From NCBI RefSeq assembly GCF_001687665.2, contig NZ_CP016543.2, positions 1,860,001-1,924,000 on the forward strand: DNA of 64,000 bases. The letters run 5' to 3'. This DNA is from Planococcus donghaensis. GTDB lineage: Bacteria; Bacillota; Bacilli; Bacillales_A; Planococcaceae. Below the pieces are notes generated by a model. That model worked only from the letters and a program-made list of their open reading frames with translations, did no database searches and was not told the DNA's origin. Below are positions 53,822-61,567 of this stretch, piece by piece. Every line of letters begins with the position of its first letter. Positions within the stretch are counted from its first letter, which is position 1. Position numbers and translations under genes: made by a program.

Positions 53822-54178
53822 TTATCCAAGTAAAAATGAGTAATTTGAAAACAGGACAACCACTGATAGCACCAATAAAACAAGCGGCATCATCATATCT
53901 TTTGCTTTATCTTTTACTTTAATATGTGTGAATATCGCTCCAATCATTGTCGCTACTGCAAGAAAAGCGCCAATCGCAGCTAATTGTTCATTCCAAATAC
54001 CCGCTATTAACAAAGCTGCTGCAACAATTTCAACCAAACCGGTAAGAATTCTGAACCCGTTCGGATATCCATAATTCTTAAAATTTTCGACCATTTGTTT
54101 GGAACCGAACTTCATCATTCCAAATAACAAGAATCCGACCCCTAATAAAATCTGAAGAATAATTGAGAAAACATCCAT
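53822..54178 (-). CDS. DoxX family membrane protein
   Basis: 118 residues with four membrane helices: IILQILLGVGFLLFGMMKFG, FRILTGLVEIVAAALLIAGIW, AAIGAFLAVATMIGAIFTHI and MPLVLLVLSVVVLFSNYSFLL. The fold matches DoxX/CatD-type proteins, which in Bacillus support resistance to catechol and quinone stress. AAAGGAGCGA precedes the ATG. First gene of an operon with the MhqR-like repressor; the operator palindromes start 24 bases upstream. Confidence 0.87.
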   Translation of the reverse strand: MDVFSIILQILLGVGFLLFGMMKFGSKQMVENFKNYGYPNGFRILTGLVEIVAAALLIAGIWNEQLAAIGAFLAVATMIGAIFTHIKVKDKAKDMMMPLVLLVLSVVVLFSNYSFLLG

Positions 54179-54201
54179 TAAAATCGCTCCTTTTTTTAAA
54201 T

Positions 54202-54256
54202 AACCTATATCCTAATGATAGGATATAGGTTATTTACATCCTATCATTAGGATATG
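54202..54256. promoter_or_regulatory. Double palindromic operator of the doxX-marR operon
   Basis: AACCTATATCCTA-ATGA-TAGGATATAGGTT (54202-54231) is a perfect 13-bp inverted repeat. Directly after it, ATCCTA-TCAT-TAGGAT (54238-54253) is the same core in the opposite orientation. Two core copies of ATCCTAATGATAGGAT fit two MarR dimers covering the promoter. Confidence 0.75.
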
Positions 54257-54299
54257 AATAAAGCAACTACATTTTATTTTTTGCCCCCTATTTCGAAGA

Positions 54300-54405
54300 T
54301 AGTGACACTTTATTCATTTGGTGGAGGTTCTCAAATAAGAACTAACTCGTATCCTTCTCTAGTTAAGAACACCCGATTATCGTATGGTTCTATGTTTAAG
54401 TGGAC
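54300..54405 (-). pseudogene. Decayed fragment related to the 38.2-kb hypothetical gene
   Basis: Leftward, the frame reads LNIEPYDNRVFLTREGYELVLI then stop. The same stretch of the intact gene at 38159 reads INLDQYSNRVFSAREVQELVII, and the DNA aligns over about 100 bases at roughly two thirds identity by eye. The rest of the gene is missing. It marks an old duplication or transfer linking the 36-39 kb island with this region. Confidence 0.6.
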
Positions 54406-54723
54406 CTCTAGAAAACATGAAAGTAAAGGGGCTGTGATCGCTCTTTCGCTTCCGAAAATTCTTGATAAATGCATATGAAGGACTCGAATTTCACCTAGTT
54501 CTTGTAGAAAAAATTAAAGCGGAACAGAGAGTAGATTCCGGTAATTCGTCATATATAAACTAGTTAATCTCTAGCTCTTGTCACACTATTCACCATCCTG
54601 AAAGAATTAATTGAATGATAAATTTCTAAAATATACAATTCTAGAAGGATAGAATAGCAAGACCTTAGCTAGTAAATTTTAGTGCGTATGCCGTTTCTTA
54701 ATAGTTTCCAGAAGTATTTAACA
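54406..54723. other. Degenerate intergenic region
   Basis: About 320 bases between the decayed fragment and dedA. A rightward frame near 54460-54562 reads FLINAYEGLEFHLVLVEKIK but has no start, so this looks like further gene debris. Confidence 0.4.
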
Positions 54724-55185
54724 TCATCGAGAGAAGAAATTGAGGACTGATGCCACATCAAAAATTTGCACGATAATGGCCCAAAGCATCGTATACAATC
54801 CCGCGGCAGAAACATTGTAAAAAATGTATGTTTTTAACGGGACACGTAAAAACCCAGCTACATAATGAATGGGGTGACGAAGACCTGGAATAAAATAAGA
54901 AATGAAAATCATCCGGTGACCATGGCGTTCGATTAATGCTTGGGCACGAAGTATATGCTTGGAAGATTTTCTTTTAGAGGAAAAGACTCGGTTGAATGTA
55001 TAACCCACAACATAAAACCATGTAAATGACATAAAACAGACAACCCACAAGATGAGCCATGAAAAAGCAAACGAATCGCCATTTGAAAAAGCATATAATA
55101 AAAACGAAATCACGAGAAAATCATCGGAAGCGGGCGTAAGCATTATCCCGCCAGCCAAAACTCCTAATGCGATTAGGTATGACAT
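54724..55185 (-). CDS. DedA family membrane protein
   Basis: 153 residues, shorter than many DedA proteins. Several membrane segments; the family block lies in FISYFIPGLRHPIHYVAGFLRVPLKTY, near the conserved F-x-R-F-x-P-G-x-R site, here lacking the first Arg. DedA/VTT proteins move lipids (undecaprenyl phosphate or phosphatidylethanolamine) across the membrane. ATG 55185 has AGGGG upstream; upstream codons lie in a different context and are excluded. It is divergent from a phospholipid-methyltransferase-like gene and a two-component system, with a 25-bp palindrome between them. Confidence 0.8.
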   Translation of the reverse strand: MSYLIALGVLAGGIMLTPASDDFLVISFLLYAFSNGDSFAFSWLILWVVCFMSFTWFYVVGYTFNRVFSSKRKSSKHILRAQALIERHGHRMIFISYFIPGLRHPIHYVAGFLRVPLKTYIFYNVSAAGLYTMLWAIIVQIFDVASVLNFFSR

Positions 55186-55241
55186 CAAATCCCCTGCCCT
55201 CTTAAATTTTGTTAATACAACCAGTATCGGCAAAATTTAAA

Positions 55242-55295
55242 AAGAAGAGCTTATCGAGTTCTTAAGAAATCTTAAGAACTCGATAAGCTCTTCTT
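55242..55295. repeat. Perfect 25-bp inverted repeat in a divergent promoter region
   Basis: AAGAAGAGCTTATCGAGTTC plus TTAAG, loop AAAT, then the exact complement. A T run follows on the leftward strand only. It lies between dedA (leftward) and the methyltransferase gene (rightward), where no transcript obviously ends, so it may be an attenuator in the dedA leader, an operator, or a recombination/cruciform site. Confidence 0.9.
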
Positions 55296-55351
55296 CAACT
55301 CTATTGAGTACTCTTTTCTAGTAGCCCAACCAAAGAAAAGAGGAATTTAGC

Positions 55352-55912
55352 TTGAATATGCAGTTTATAGTAGAATTTATGAAACAGCCAAAAGAAATTG
55401 GGGCCATTGCGCCAAGCTCGATTTACTTGGCGCGGAAAATGACGCCGGAAAAGTTGCTCTGTGATGCGAAGGTCGTCGTCGAGTTAGGTGCCGGGATGGG
55501 TCATTTTACAGAGGAAATCGTCCGAAAAAAGCCTCATGGCTGTAAGGTTATCGTTTTTGAGACAAACCCGTTATTTTCAGAAGGATTGGCGGAACAGTAT
55601 CGCTCTAGAGAAGATGTTCTTGTTCTTTTGGAAACAGCCGAAAACCTGCCGCTGATTTTGCGGGGACTTGGAATCGAACACGTGGATCTCATCGTTTCAG
55701 GGCTGCCGTTTTCCAGTTTTGAAATTGAGAAAGCAAATACGATTTTAAACGGTGTACATGAGGTTTTGAATGCAAACGGAACCTTTTTGGCGTTCCAATA
55801 TTCGAAATACCGTAAAAAAATATTTGAACGAGTATTTGGCAGCGTGACCCACGAGCGTGAGCTTCGCAATCTTCCACCGGCCTATGTACTCGAATGCAGG
55901 AAGGAGCTATAG
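55352..55912 (+). CDS. SAM-dependent methyltransferase, phospholipid N-methyltransferase (PmtA)-like
   Basis: 186 residues. QFIVEFMKQPKEIGAIAPSS is the characteristic start of PmtA-type enzymes, and VVELGAGMGHFTEEIV is SAM motif I; VDLIVSGLPFSSFE resembles the NPPY-like motif of rRNA dimethyltransferase relatives. It probably methylates phosphatidylethanolamine or another amino lipid. The start is TTG 55352 (GAGG eight bases upstream); an ATG two codons later is less well placed. First gene of an operon with a response regulator (one base gap) and kinase. Confidence 0.8.
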   Translation: MNMQFIVEFMKQPKEIGAIAPSSIYLARKMTPEKLLCDAKVVVELGAGMGHFTEEIVRKKPHGCKVIVFETNPLFSEGLAEQYRSREDVLVLLETAENLPLILRGLGIEHVDLIVSGLPFSSFEIEKANTILNGVHEVLNANGTFLAFQYSKYRKKIFERVFGSVTHERELRNLPPAYVLECRKEL

Positions 55913-55913
55913 A

Positions 55914-56606
55914 GTGAAAGCGCAAACGACGATTTTAATTGCCGACGATGATGAGGAAATTAGAAATCTATTAGGAATCTACCTAAAAAATGAAGGGTAT
56001 ACGTTGTATTATGCTCAAAATGGAAAAGAAGTTCTTGAAATCATTCATCAAACCGATATTTCATTGGTAATTCTCGATCTCATGATGCCTGTGCTCGATG
56101 GTATCAGTACATGTATGGAGATTCGAAAAAAATACTTCATGCCAATCCTCATGCTGACGGCAAAAACGAGCGATTTGGATTTGATGAAAGGGATTACCAT
56201 TGGGGCAGATGATTATATGCGAAAGCCCTTCAATCCATTGGAAGTAACGCTTCGCGTCAAATCCTTGCTGCGGAGATATCAAGATTATGGAGCACGAGAA
56301 GCAATGGATGCAAGTCTCTTGCAATACAAAGATTTATCGATCGACATCCAGACGCGCCAATGTTTAAAAGGAGGTCAATCCATCCGCCTTACCCCGAAAG
56401 AGTTTGATATTTTATCATTTTTCATGCGGAATCCGAATCAAGTACTGAGTTTGGATCAAATCTACGAGGCAGTGTGGCAGGAGGCAGCCCTCGGAATTGA
56501 GAATGTGGTGATGGTCCATATCACAAAACTGCGTGAAAAAATTGAAGATGATTCACGACAGCCTTCTTATATTAAGACGGTCTGGGGGAAGGGGTACCGC
56601 TTATGA
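55914..56606 (+). CDS. OmpR family response regulator
   Basis: 230 residues. Receiver with ADDDEE, LVILDLMMPVLDG (phospho-Asp), MLTAK and MRKPF; C-terminal winged helix with LTPKEFDILSFFMRNPNQVLS and VMVHITKLREKIEDD, ending KTVWGKGYRL. GTG start at 55914 set by AAGGAG seven bases upstream, just after the methyltransferase stop. Its stop overlaps the kinase start by four bases. A VanR/YycF-like regulator, likely sensing envelope stress. Confidence 0.93.
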   Translation: MKAQTTILIADDDEEIRNLLGIYLKNEGYTLYYAQNGKEVLEIIHQTDISLVILDLMMPVLDGISTCMEIRKKYFMPILMLTAKTSDLDLMKGITIGADDYMRKPFNPLEVTLRVKSLLRRYQDYGAREAMDASLLQYKDLSIDIQTRQCLKGGQSIRLTPKEFDILSFFMRNPNQVLSLDQIYEAVWQEAALGIENVVMVHITKLREKIEDDSRQPSYIKTVWGKGYRL

Positions 56607-57688
56607 GAAAAATCGGTGTCAATAAGTTGCTGCTGAAGCTTTTTTTCGTGATTCTGCTGAACTGGTTTCTTGCGAGCTGCGTCTTTTTCTTGCTGGCGTA
56701 TTTTGCAGCGCGCTTCTATTTTCAAGAAGGGGCTTCGTTCAATCCTGAAATGGTCAATCGGGTTTATCCATCAATCCTGTTCCTTTCAATTCTGGTCTTT
56801 ATCATCGGTTTTTCCTTTATGGTACGGCACAAGCTAAAGCAAATCTCACATTTAGCACAGGAAATCGATGCGATTGCCTCAGGAAATCTTGGACACCAAG
56901 TAGTGATCAAAGGGAATGATGAACTCGCTTCACTTGGAGAAAACGTGAATCGGATGTCCGTTCAAATAAAAGAGCTGTTTGAGAAAGAGCGTTCTCATGA
57001 GCAGGAGCATCGTCAACTCACTTCCAACCTTTCGCATGATTTGCGCACTCCGTTGACGAGTATTCGGGGCTATGTCCAGCTACTGCAAGACTATCCTGGC
57101 AAGCATGACCAAGCTTATCTCCATATTATTGAAAAAAAAACGAAGCAACTCGAACGTCTAGTGGATCAATTATCAGCAGTGGATCGCCTCTCGGATGGAC
57201 AAATCACGATGCATGCCGAATCCATTAATTTGAGCCTGATGACGTCACAGCTTATCCATGAATACCATCCGCTGTTCGAAATGGATGGAATGCAACTTGT
57301 TCCGGACATCGAATCTGCATTATTTGTGAGCGCGGATGTAGAGGGTGTGATGCGAACGTGTCAAAACTTATTATCGAACGCATTAAAATACGCACAAAAA
57401 AACTCTACCGTCCGTATTGACGTACGGCAAGATCAGGAAAAGGAGACGATCGTATGGGAAATCCGAAATGAGACGGATGAAGCGACGCTTCAGCAACTGG
57501 ATAAATTATTTAATCGCACCTATCGGGTGGATCCTTCACGTGGTGCTGTGGCCGGGGATGGATTGGGACTTTCTATTGCGAGACAAATCATGAGGCTGAA
57601 TGGCGGCGATTTAATCGTCAAACAAGCAGGAAAGCATACCATTTCCTTTCAAGCTATCTTCCCATCCATCGGTCAAATTACGGACTGA
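56603..57688 (+). CDS. Sensor histidine kinase
   Basis: 361 residues. Two membrane helices (about 9-35 and 50-70) with a very short external loop, so it is an intramembrane-sensing type. HAMP (about 72-125), H-box LTSNLSHDLRTPLTSIRGYV, N-box NLLSNALKYAQKNS and G-box GDGLGLSIARQIMRLNGG. Its start overlaps the regulator stop. Such kinases with tiny sensor loops often respond to antibiotics or membrane damage, which fits the lipid-methyltransferase and DedA neighbours. Confidence 0.93.
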   Translation: MRKIGVNKLLLKLFFVILLNWFLASCVFFLLAYFAARFYFQEGASFNPEMVNRVYPSILFLSILVFIIGFSFMVRHKLKQISHLAQEIDAIASGNLGHQVVIKGNDELASLGENVNRMSVQIKELFEKERSHEQEHRQLTSNLSHDLRTPLTSIRGYVQLLQDYPGKHDQAYLHIIEKKTKQLERLVDQLSAVDRLSDGQITMHAESINLSLMTSQLIHEYHPLFEMDGMQLVPDIESALFVSADVEGVMRTCQNLLSNALKYAQKNSTVRIDVRQDQEKETIVWEIRNETDEATLQQLDKLFNRTYRVDPSRGAVAGDGLGLSIARQIMRLNGGDLIVKQAGKHTISFQAIFPSIGQITD

Positions 57689-58042
57689 CTAAGATGAAAT
57701 TTCGTACACTCTTTCCAATTACTGTCGACAAATAAAAGAACCAAGAAAGTTGCAAACAGATGCGACAGAAGAGTTTGTTTCATCGTGTAACCTGATATTC
57801 CAGGTATCAGGTTGGTGCTGATTTACCTTTATAAATAAGCAACGTGTAAAGTCCATAATCAGAATTGATTATGGGCTTTACGGATTCACTTATCATCTAC
57901 AGATACATTTGTATCTCTCCATTTTTGTTTAATGGGATTCAAAAGATTTGTGCATTCGTATTTAATTATTATGAACTTCCGATAACCTCATGATATGTAA
58001 ACCTAATGAGCACCTGCTATTTGAAAAGTGCCTTTGATTGGT
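57689..58042. other. Intergenic region with two hairpins
   Basis: About 350 bases. Hairpins: AACCTGATA/TATCAGGTT at 57789-57813, and TAAAG-CCATAATCA/TGATTATGG-CTTTA at 57846-57882. They probably end the rightward kinase operon and the leftward SMI1 gene. No gene seen. Confidence 0.6.
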
Positions 58043-58594
58043 TTATTCATCGCCCTCCAAGTAATAGCGGCTAGCCGCATTGTAAATCGGCCAGTCCCAA
58101 AATGGAGCCCCTTGGGACATCACAAAGCGATCCAAAAACAGGTGGAAGTTCAGGGTCAAAGCCGTTGGCCCGTCATCGTTATCAATTCGGTAAAGGTAAT
58201 TGGGCTCTTCTTTCTCCATCGCGTCCAGACCGATGGCCAAGTAGTGGTCATAAACGAATCCAATAGGCAAGAAACCAGGGTAGGTATCCATGTAATAGAG
58301 ATTCTCTTTCAGTTCCTCGACAGAAAAAATTTTCAATCCGCCTCCACCTTCGCTTCCTAAATCCGTAACGAGTTGTAAGATCCATGCGCCATTGTATTCC
58401 AGCAGAAAAGACCGATAGTCCTTTGGCAGCTGATAGCCGATCTGTCGTTCAAATTCAGCAATGTCCGCTTCCTCGGCCGGGGGATTAACCGTGCTGGTAC
58501 TCCTGATAATTGTCCCCTCTTCTAGAATTAACCGCCGTTCGTTGTTGCTATCCACCACTTGTAGAACTGCCTCCATGATTTCTTTAACGCCCAT
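58043..58594 (-). CDS. SMI1/KNR4 family protein
   Basis: 183 residues. EEADIAEFERQIGYQLPKDY and RSFLLEYNGAWILQ are the SMI1/KNR4 signature, and FLPIGFVYDHYLAIGLDAMEKEEPNYLYRID completes the fold. In bacteria, members often are immunity proteins against contact-dependent or polymorphic toxins. No toxin gene is adjacent, so this may be an orphan immunity or housekeeping member. AAAGGAG precedes the ATG. Monocistronic. Confidence 0.88.
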   Translation of the reverse strand: MGVKEIMEAVLQVVDSNNERRLILEEGTIIRSTSTVNPPAEEADIAEFERQIGYQLPKDYRSFLLEYNGAWILQLVTDLGSEGGGGLKIFSVEELKENLYYMDTYPGFLPIGFVYDHYLAIGLDAMEKEEPNYLYRIDNDDGPTALTLNFHLFLDRFVMSQGAPFWDWPIYNAASRYYLEGDE

Positions 58595-58867
58595 GTTGTT
58601 ACTCCTTTACTAATTTTTCCATCAATCGTTTCTTGGGAATTTTTGATAATTATATTCTTTGAATCTTTACATTAGATTTATATTAACATTAATTCCCACC
58701 GTTATAGAGCACCTGTATTTTTTATTTAAACCGTTCGTAAAAGTACACAATTACAAACGCTTTAAAATCAATCCAAAACCACAAAAAAGAACGTTCGTAA
58801 AGGTGGCTGCACGCTTTACGAACGTTCAAGGGATACTAAGGACATTTACGAACGCATTTCGGTTTGG
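58595..58867. other. Intergenic region with TTTACGAACG repeats
   Basis: Contains CGTTCGTAAA at 58732 and 58792, TTTACGAACG at 58815 and 58845, and a variant near 58750. Two of them form the terminator hairpin at 58789. No gene recognised. Confidence 0.6.
58789..58827 (-). terminator. Terminator of the amidohydrolase-SDR operon
   Basis: GAACGTTCGTAAAG and CTTTACGAACGTTC form a perfect 14-bp stem with an 11-base loop, followed leftward by TTCTTTTTT. It lies 41 bases after the last gene of the operon. Confidence 0.85.
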
Positions 58868-59077
58868 TTAATTTTTGCGCTCTTTCATTTCCGCTACTGC
58901 TTTGTCGTATTTATCAAAATCGAATTCAACACTATTTGGTTTGTAGAAAAAGAGGATTGACTCTTTTTCGCCTTGGCTTAGCAAATAAGTTACGACGGCT
59001 TTCGGGCTCGTCATGTTAATGCCCGCTTGGTTTGCGTCTGCAAGTTTTGTCAGGATATTTTCTGGTGTCTTGCTCAA
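58868..59077 (-). CDS. Small hypothetical protein
   Basis: 69 residues from TTG 59077 (AAAGGAG eight bases upstream), or 76 from ATG 59098, which overlaps the SDR stop. Sequence SKTPENILTKLADANQAGIN, then KAVVTYLLSQGEKESILFFY and FDFDKYDKAVAEMKERKN. Helical, soluble, family not recognised. It is the last gene of a leftward operon with the benzil-reductase-like SDR and an amidohydrolase; its overlap with the SDR suggests coupled translation. Confidence 0.7.
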   Translation of the reverse strand: MSKTPENILTKLADANQAGINMTSPKAVVTYLLSQGEKESILFFYKPNSVEFDFDKYDKAVAEMKERKN

Positions 59078-59094
59078 TGCAATCACTCCTTTTC

Positions 59095-59820
59095 TCATGG
59101 TAAGTTACGTATGTCTAAAATGGTTGGCAATTCGTTAAAATCTGTTCTTTCATTCATCTCGATTAACAATCGTGCCGTTTTTTCTGGACTGCTGAGTAAT
59201 CCGCTTTCTTTGTAGTCCAAGAACTTTTCAATGAGCGGGAAATCTGTGGCATCGCTTTGGCGAATTTTTTCTTGCATGCCCGTATCAATGATTCCTGGTG
59301 CGACAGAAACGACTTTAACGTCTTCGTTTTCTGCATCGATGCAGGAGCTGAAATGATCGAGTCCTGCTTTTCCTGCACAGTAGGCACTCCATCCCTCGTA
59401 AGCATGGCGACCCGCTCCTGACGATATATTGATAATTCTTTTTTTAGCTTGGCTATTTTTCAGTTGATTGATAAATGCGCCGCATAGCAACATAGGCGCG
59501 GTCAAGTTCAGTATGATGCTTTGACTAACTTCTGCTGTGGAGTTTGTATGAGCCAGTCCAATGGGATCAATGGTTCCTGCATTATTGACCAACACAATTT
59601 GTTCTATATCTGTTGGCAGTTGCCCTAACGCTTGCTCCATTGTTTTTTCAATAGCCTCGAGCTGAGTTAAATCTACTGAAAGAAAATGCTCACCTGGCCA
59701 ATTTTCTGGTTGTGTGCGCGCAATGCCAATCACTAGATGACCTTTTTCGATAAGTTGTTTGCTCCATTCCAACCCAATCCCTTTAGATGCTCCTGTTATA
59801 ATATAAGCTTCTTTAGTCAT
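59095..59820 (-). CDS. Short-chain dehydrogenase, YueD/benzil reductase-like
   Basis: 241 residues. AYIITGASKGIGLEWSKQLI (NADP motif), VNNAGTIDPIG, INISSGAGRHAYEGWSAYCA (Ser; YCAGK gives YxxxK) and SVAPGIIDTGMQEKIR. The AGTIDPIG and DTGMQ blocks are typical of YueD-type benzil and sepiapterin reductases. It starts four bases after the amidohydrolase stop and overlaps the next small gene, so the three genes are one operon. Natural substrate unknown. Confidence 0.82.
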   Translation of the reverse strand: MTKEAYIITGASKGIGLEWSKQLIEKGHLVIGIARTQPENWPGEHFLSVDLTQLEAIEKTMEQALGQLPTDIEQIVLVNNAGTIDPIGLAHTNSTAEVSQSIILNLTAPMLLCGAFINQLKNSQAKKRIINISSGAGRHAYEGWSAYCAGKAGLDHFSSCIDAENEDVKVVSVAPGIIDTGMQEKIRQSDATDFPLIEKFLDYKESGLLSSPEKTARLLIEMNERTDFNELPTILDIRNLP

Positions 59821-59823
59821 TTT

Positions 59824-61398
59824 TTATTGCCCACCTTTTTGGTACATAATTTCGCCTGCCACAACCGTCATTACGGGCTCCGCTTCTAAAATTTGTTCTT
59901 CTGGCCCTGCAAATAAGTCGCGATCGAAAATGGTAAAGTCCGCATCAAAACCTTCACGGATGACGCCGCGCTCGTTTTCTTTGCCAATTGCTGCGGCACT
60001 TCCACTTGTATACAATTGAATCGCTTCAAAGCGTGTCAGTTTTTCTTCTGGTAAAAACCCTTCGTGAGTTTCATAAGGTTTTCTGCGCGTAACAGCTGCA
60101 TAAATTCCTAAACGCGGGTCTGCTTCTTCTATTGGCGCATCTGACCCACCTGCACAAATCAGCCCGTGATTTAAAAGTTTCTTCCATACATAAGACCATT
60201 CCAAACGATTTTCTCCGAGACGTTCCACAACCCATGGAAAGTCAGATGTGACAAAGCTTGGCTGAAGATCTAATGCGACATCTATTTGTTGCATACGTGC
60301 GACTAAATCTTCTCGTACGACCATAGTGTGAATAAGACGGTCGCGCTTTCCTTGAGGCACTGGATGTGCTTCAATGGCATCTAGCGCCATTTCTAAACCA
60401 AGATCCCCAATCACGTGAATCGCTACTGCTTCGCCGTGTTTACGGGCAATTGATACAAGACGTTTTAGTTCTTCGTCTGATTGAATGGCAACTCCAATAG
60501 TAGATGGGTCATCGTTATACGGTTTGCTTAAAAGCGCAGTACGACCGCCGATGGATCCATCTGCGAAAATTTTCATCGGACCCGGATCGATAAATGGTTC
60601 TGCGTAAGAAGCATTTTCCATCATTTCTTCAAAAGCAATATGGGCTCTAAGTAAATGTGCACGGAATTTCACTTTGTCTCCGATGACATTTTTAAATGCA
60701 TTGAGTGGTCGTGAATAATGACCGTAATAGCCCATGTCTTCTGTGTGAGCACCCGTTAATCCAAGCGATAACAAATGATCCACTGATTTTTGCAGAGCGC
60801 GTGTTAAATAATCTACGCTTACTTCAGGAACTTGACTGGCTACCAAATCTTGTGCAGCGTCTAACAAATAACCGGTTGGTTCCCCGTCCGCATCACGTAC
60901 GATTAAACCACCTTCAGGATCTGGACTATCTTTAGTAATACCTGCTAATGCTAATGCGCTAGAGTTTGCTAAAATCGCATGACGGCAAACTCGTTTTAAC
61001 AACATTGGTGACGTGCTTATTTCATCTAGTTCGTTGCGGTGGAAAATTTTACGGTCTGCAAAATTATTTTCATTCCAGCCTTCACCAATAAACCAATCGT
61101 CTTTTTTCAGATCTTTTGTGGATTCAATTAATTGTTCGCGCATTTCTTCTGAGCTTTCAATGATAGATAGGTCAACACGCATTAGTTTTACGCCATGGCC
61201 AATCATGTGCATATGGCTATCGACCAATCCTGGATACATCGTTGCTCCTTGCAAATCGATTTCTTTATCAGCAAATTGTTTTAAATCTTTGTATGTCCCA
61301 ATTTTTTCTATATGATCATCCGACACTAAAACCGCTTCTGCAGTCGCGCCTTCTGCTTCCAATGTATAAATTGTTCCCCCATGCCATAACACTTTCAT
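59824..61398 (-). CDS. Amidohydrolase family protein, YtcJ type
   Basis: 524 residues. YPGLVDSHMHMIGHG (metal HxH), EAVAIHVIGDLGLEMALDAI (His ligand), ICAGGSDAPIEEADP (catalytic Asp) and GKENERGVIREGFDADFTIFD place it in amidohydrolase family 3 (YtcJ, deacylase-like). It hydrolyses an amide or N-acyl compound in the cytoplasm. AAGGAG lies upstream of the ATG. First gene of the operon with the SDR and small protein. Confidence 0.88.
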   Translation of the reverse strand: MKVLWHGGTIYTLEAEGATAEAVLVSDDHIEKIGTYKDLKQFADKEIDLQGATMYPGLVDSHMHMIGHGVKLMRVDLSIIESSEEMREQLIESTKDLKKDDWFIGEGWNENNFADRKIFHRNELDEISTSPMLLKRVCRHAILANSSALALAGITKDSPDPEGGLIVRDADGEPTGYLLDAAQDLVASQVPEVSVDYLTRALQKSVDHLLSLGLTGAHTEDMGYYGHYSRPLNAFKNVIGDKVKFRAHLLRAHIAFEEMMENASYAEPFIDPGPMKIFADGSIGGRTALLSKPYNDDPSTIGVAIQSDEELKRLVSIARKHGEAVAIHVIGDLGLEMALDAIEAHPVPQGKRDRLIHTMVVREDLVARMQQIDVALDLQPSFVTSDFPWVVERLGENRLEWSYVWKKLLNHGLICAGGSDAPIEEADPRLGIYAAVTRRKPYETHEGFLPEEKLTRFEAIQLYTSGSAAAIGKENERGVIREGFDADFTIFDRDLFAGPEEQILEAEPVMTVVAGEIMYQKGGQ

Positions 61399-61545
61399 CT
61401 AACCACTCCTTTTCTCTCTTCTCATCATAAGTTTAATCGCTCTTGCATTCAATACGTTTAGATTGAATTTTCAATGATTCCTCCCTAAAGCAAAAGCACT
61501 TTCATTTATGTTATACTGTTTTTACTTATAGAAAGCAGAGGTGAA

Positions 61546-61562
61546 CCCTCCTAGTCGGAGGG
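61546..61562 (+). promoter_or_regulatory. Hairpin sequestering the ribosome site of the CBS protein gene
   Basis: CCCTCC (61546-61551) and GGAGGG (61557-61562) pair with a five-base loop. The right arm is the Shine-Dalgarno sequence of the TTG start at 61568, so translation may be gated. A TATACT at about 61512 could be the -10 box, giving a very short leader. Confidence 0.6.
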
Positions 61563-61567
61563 ACGAA

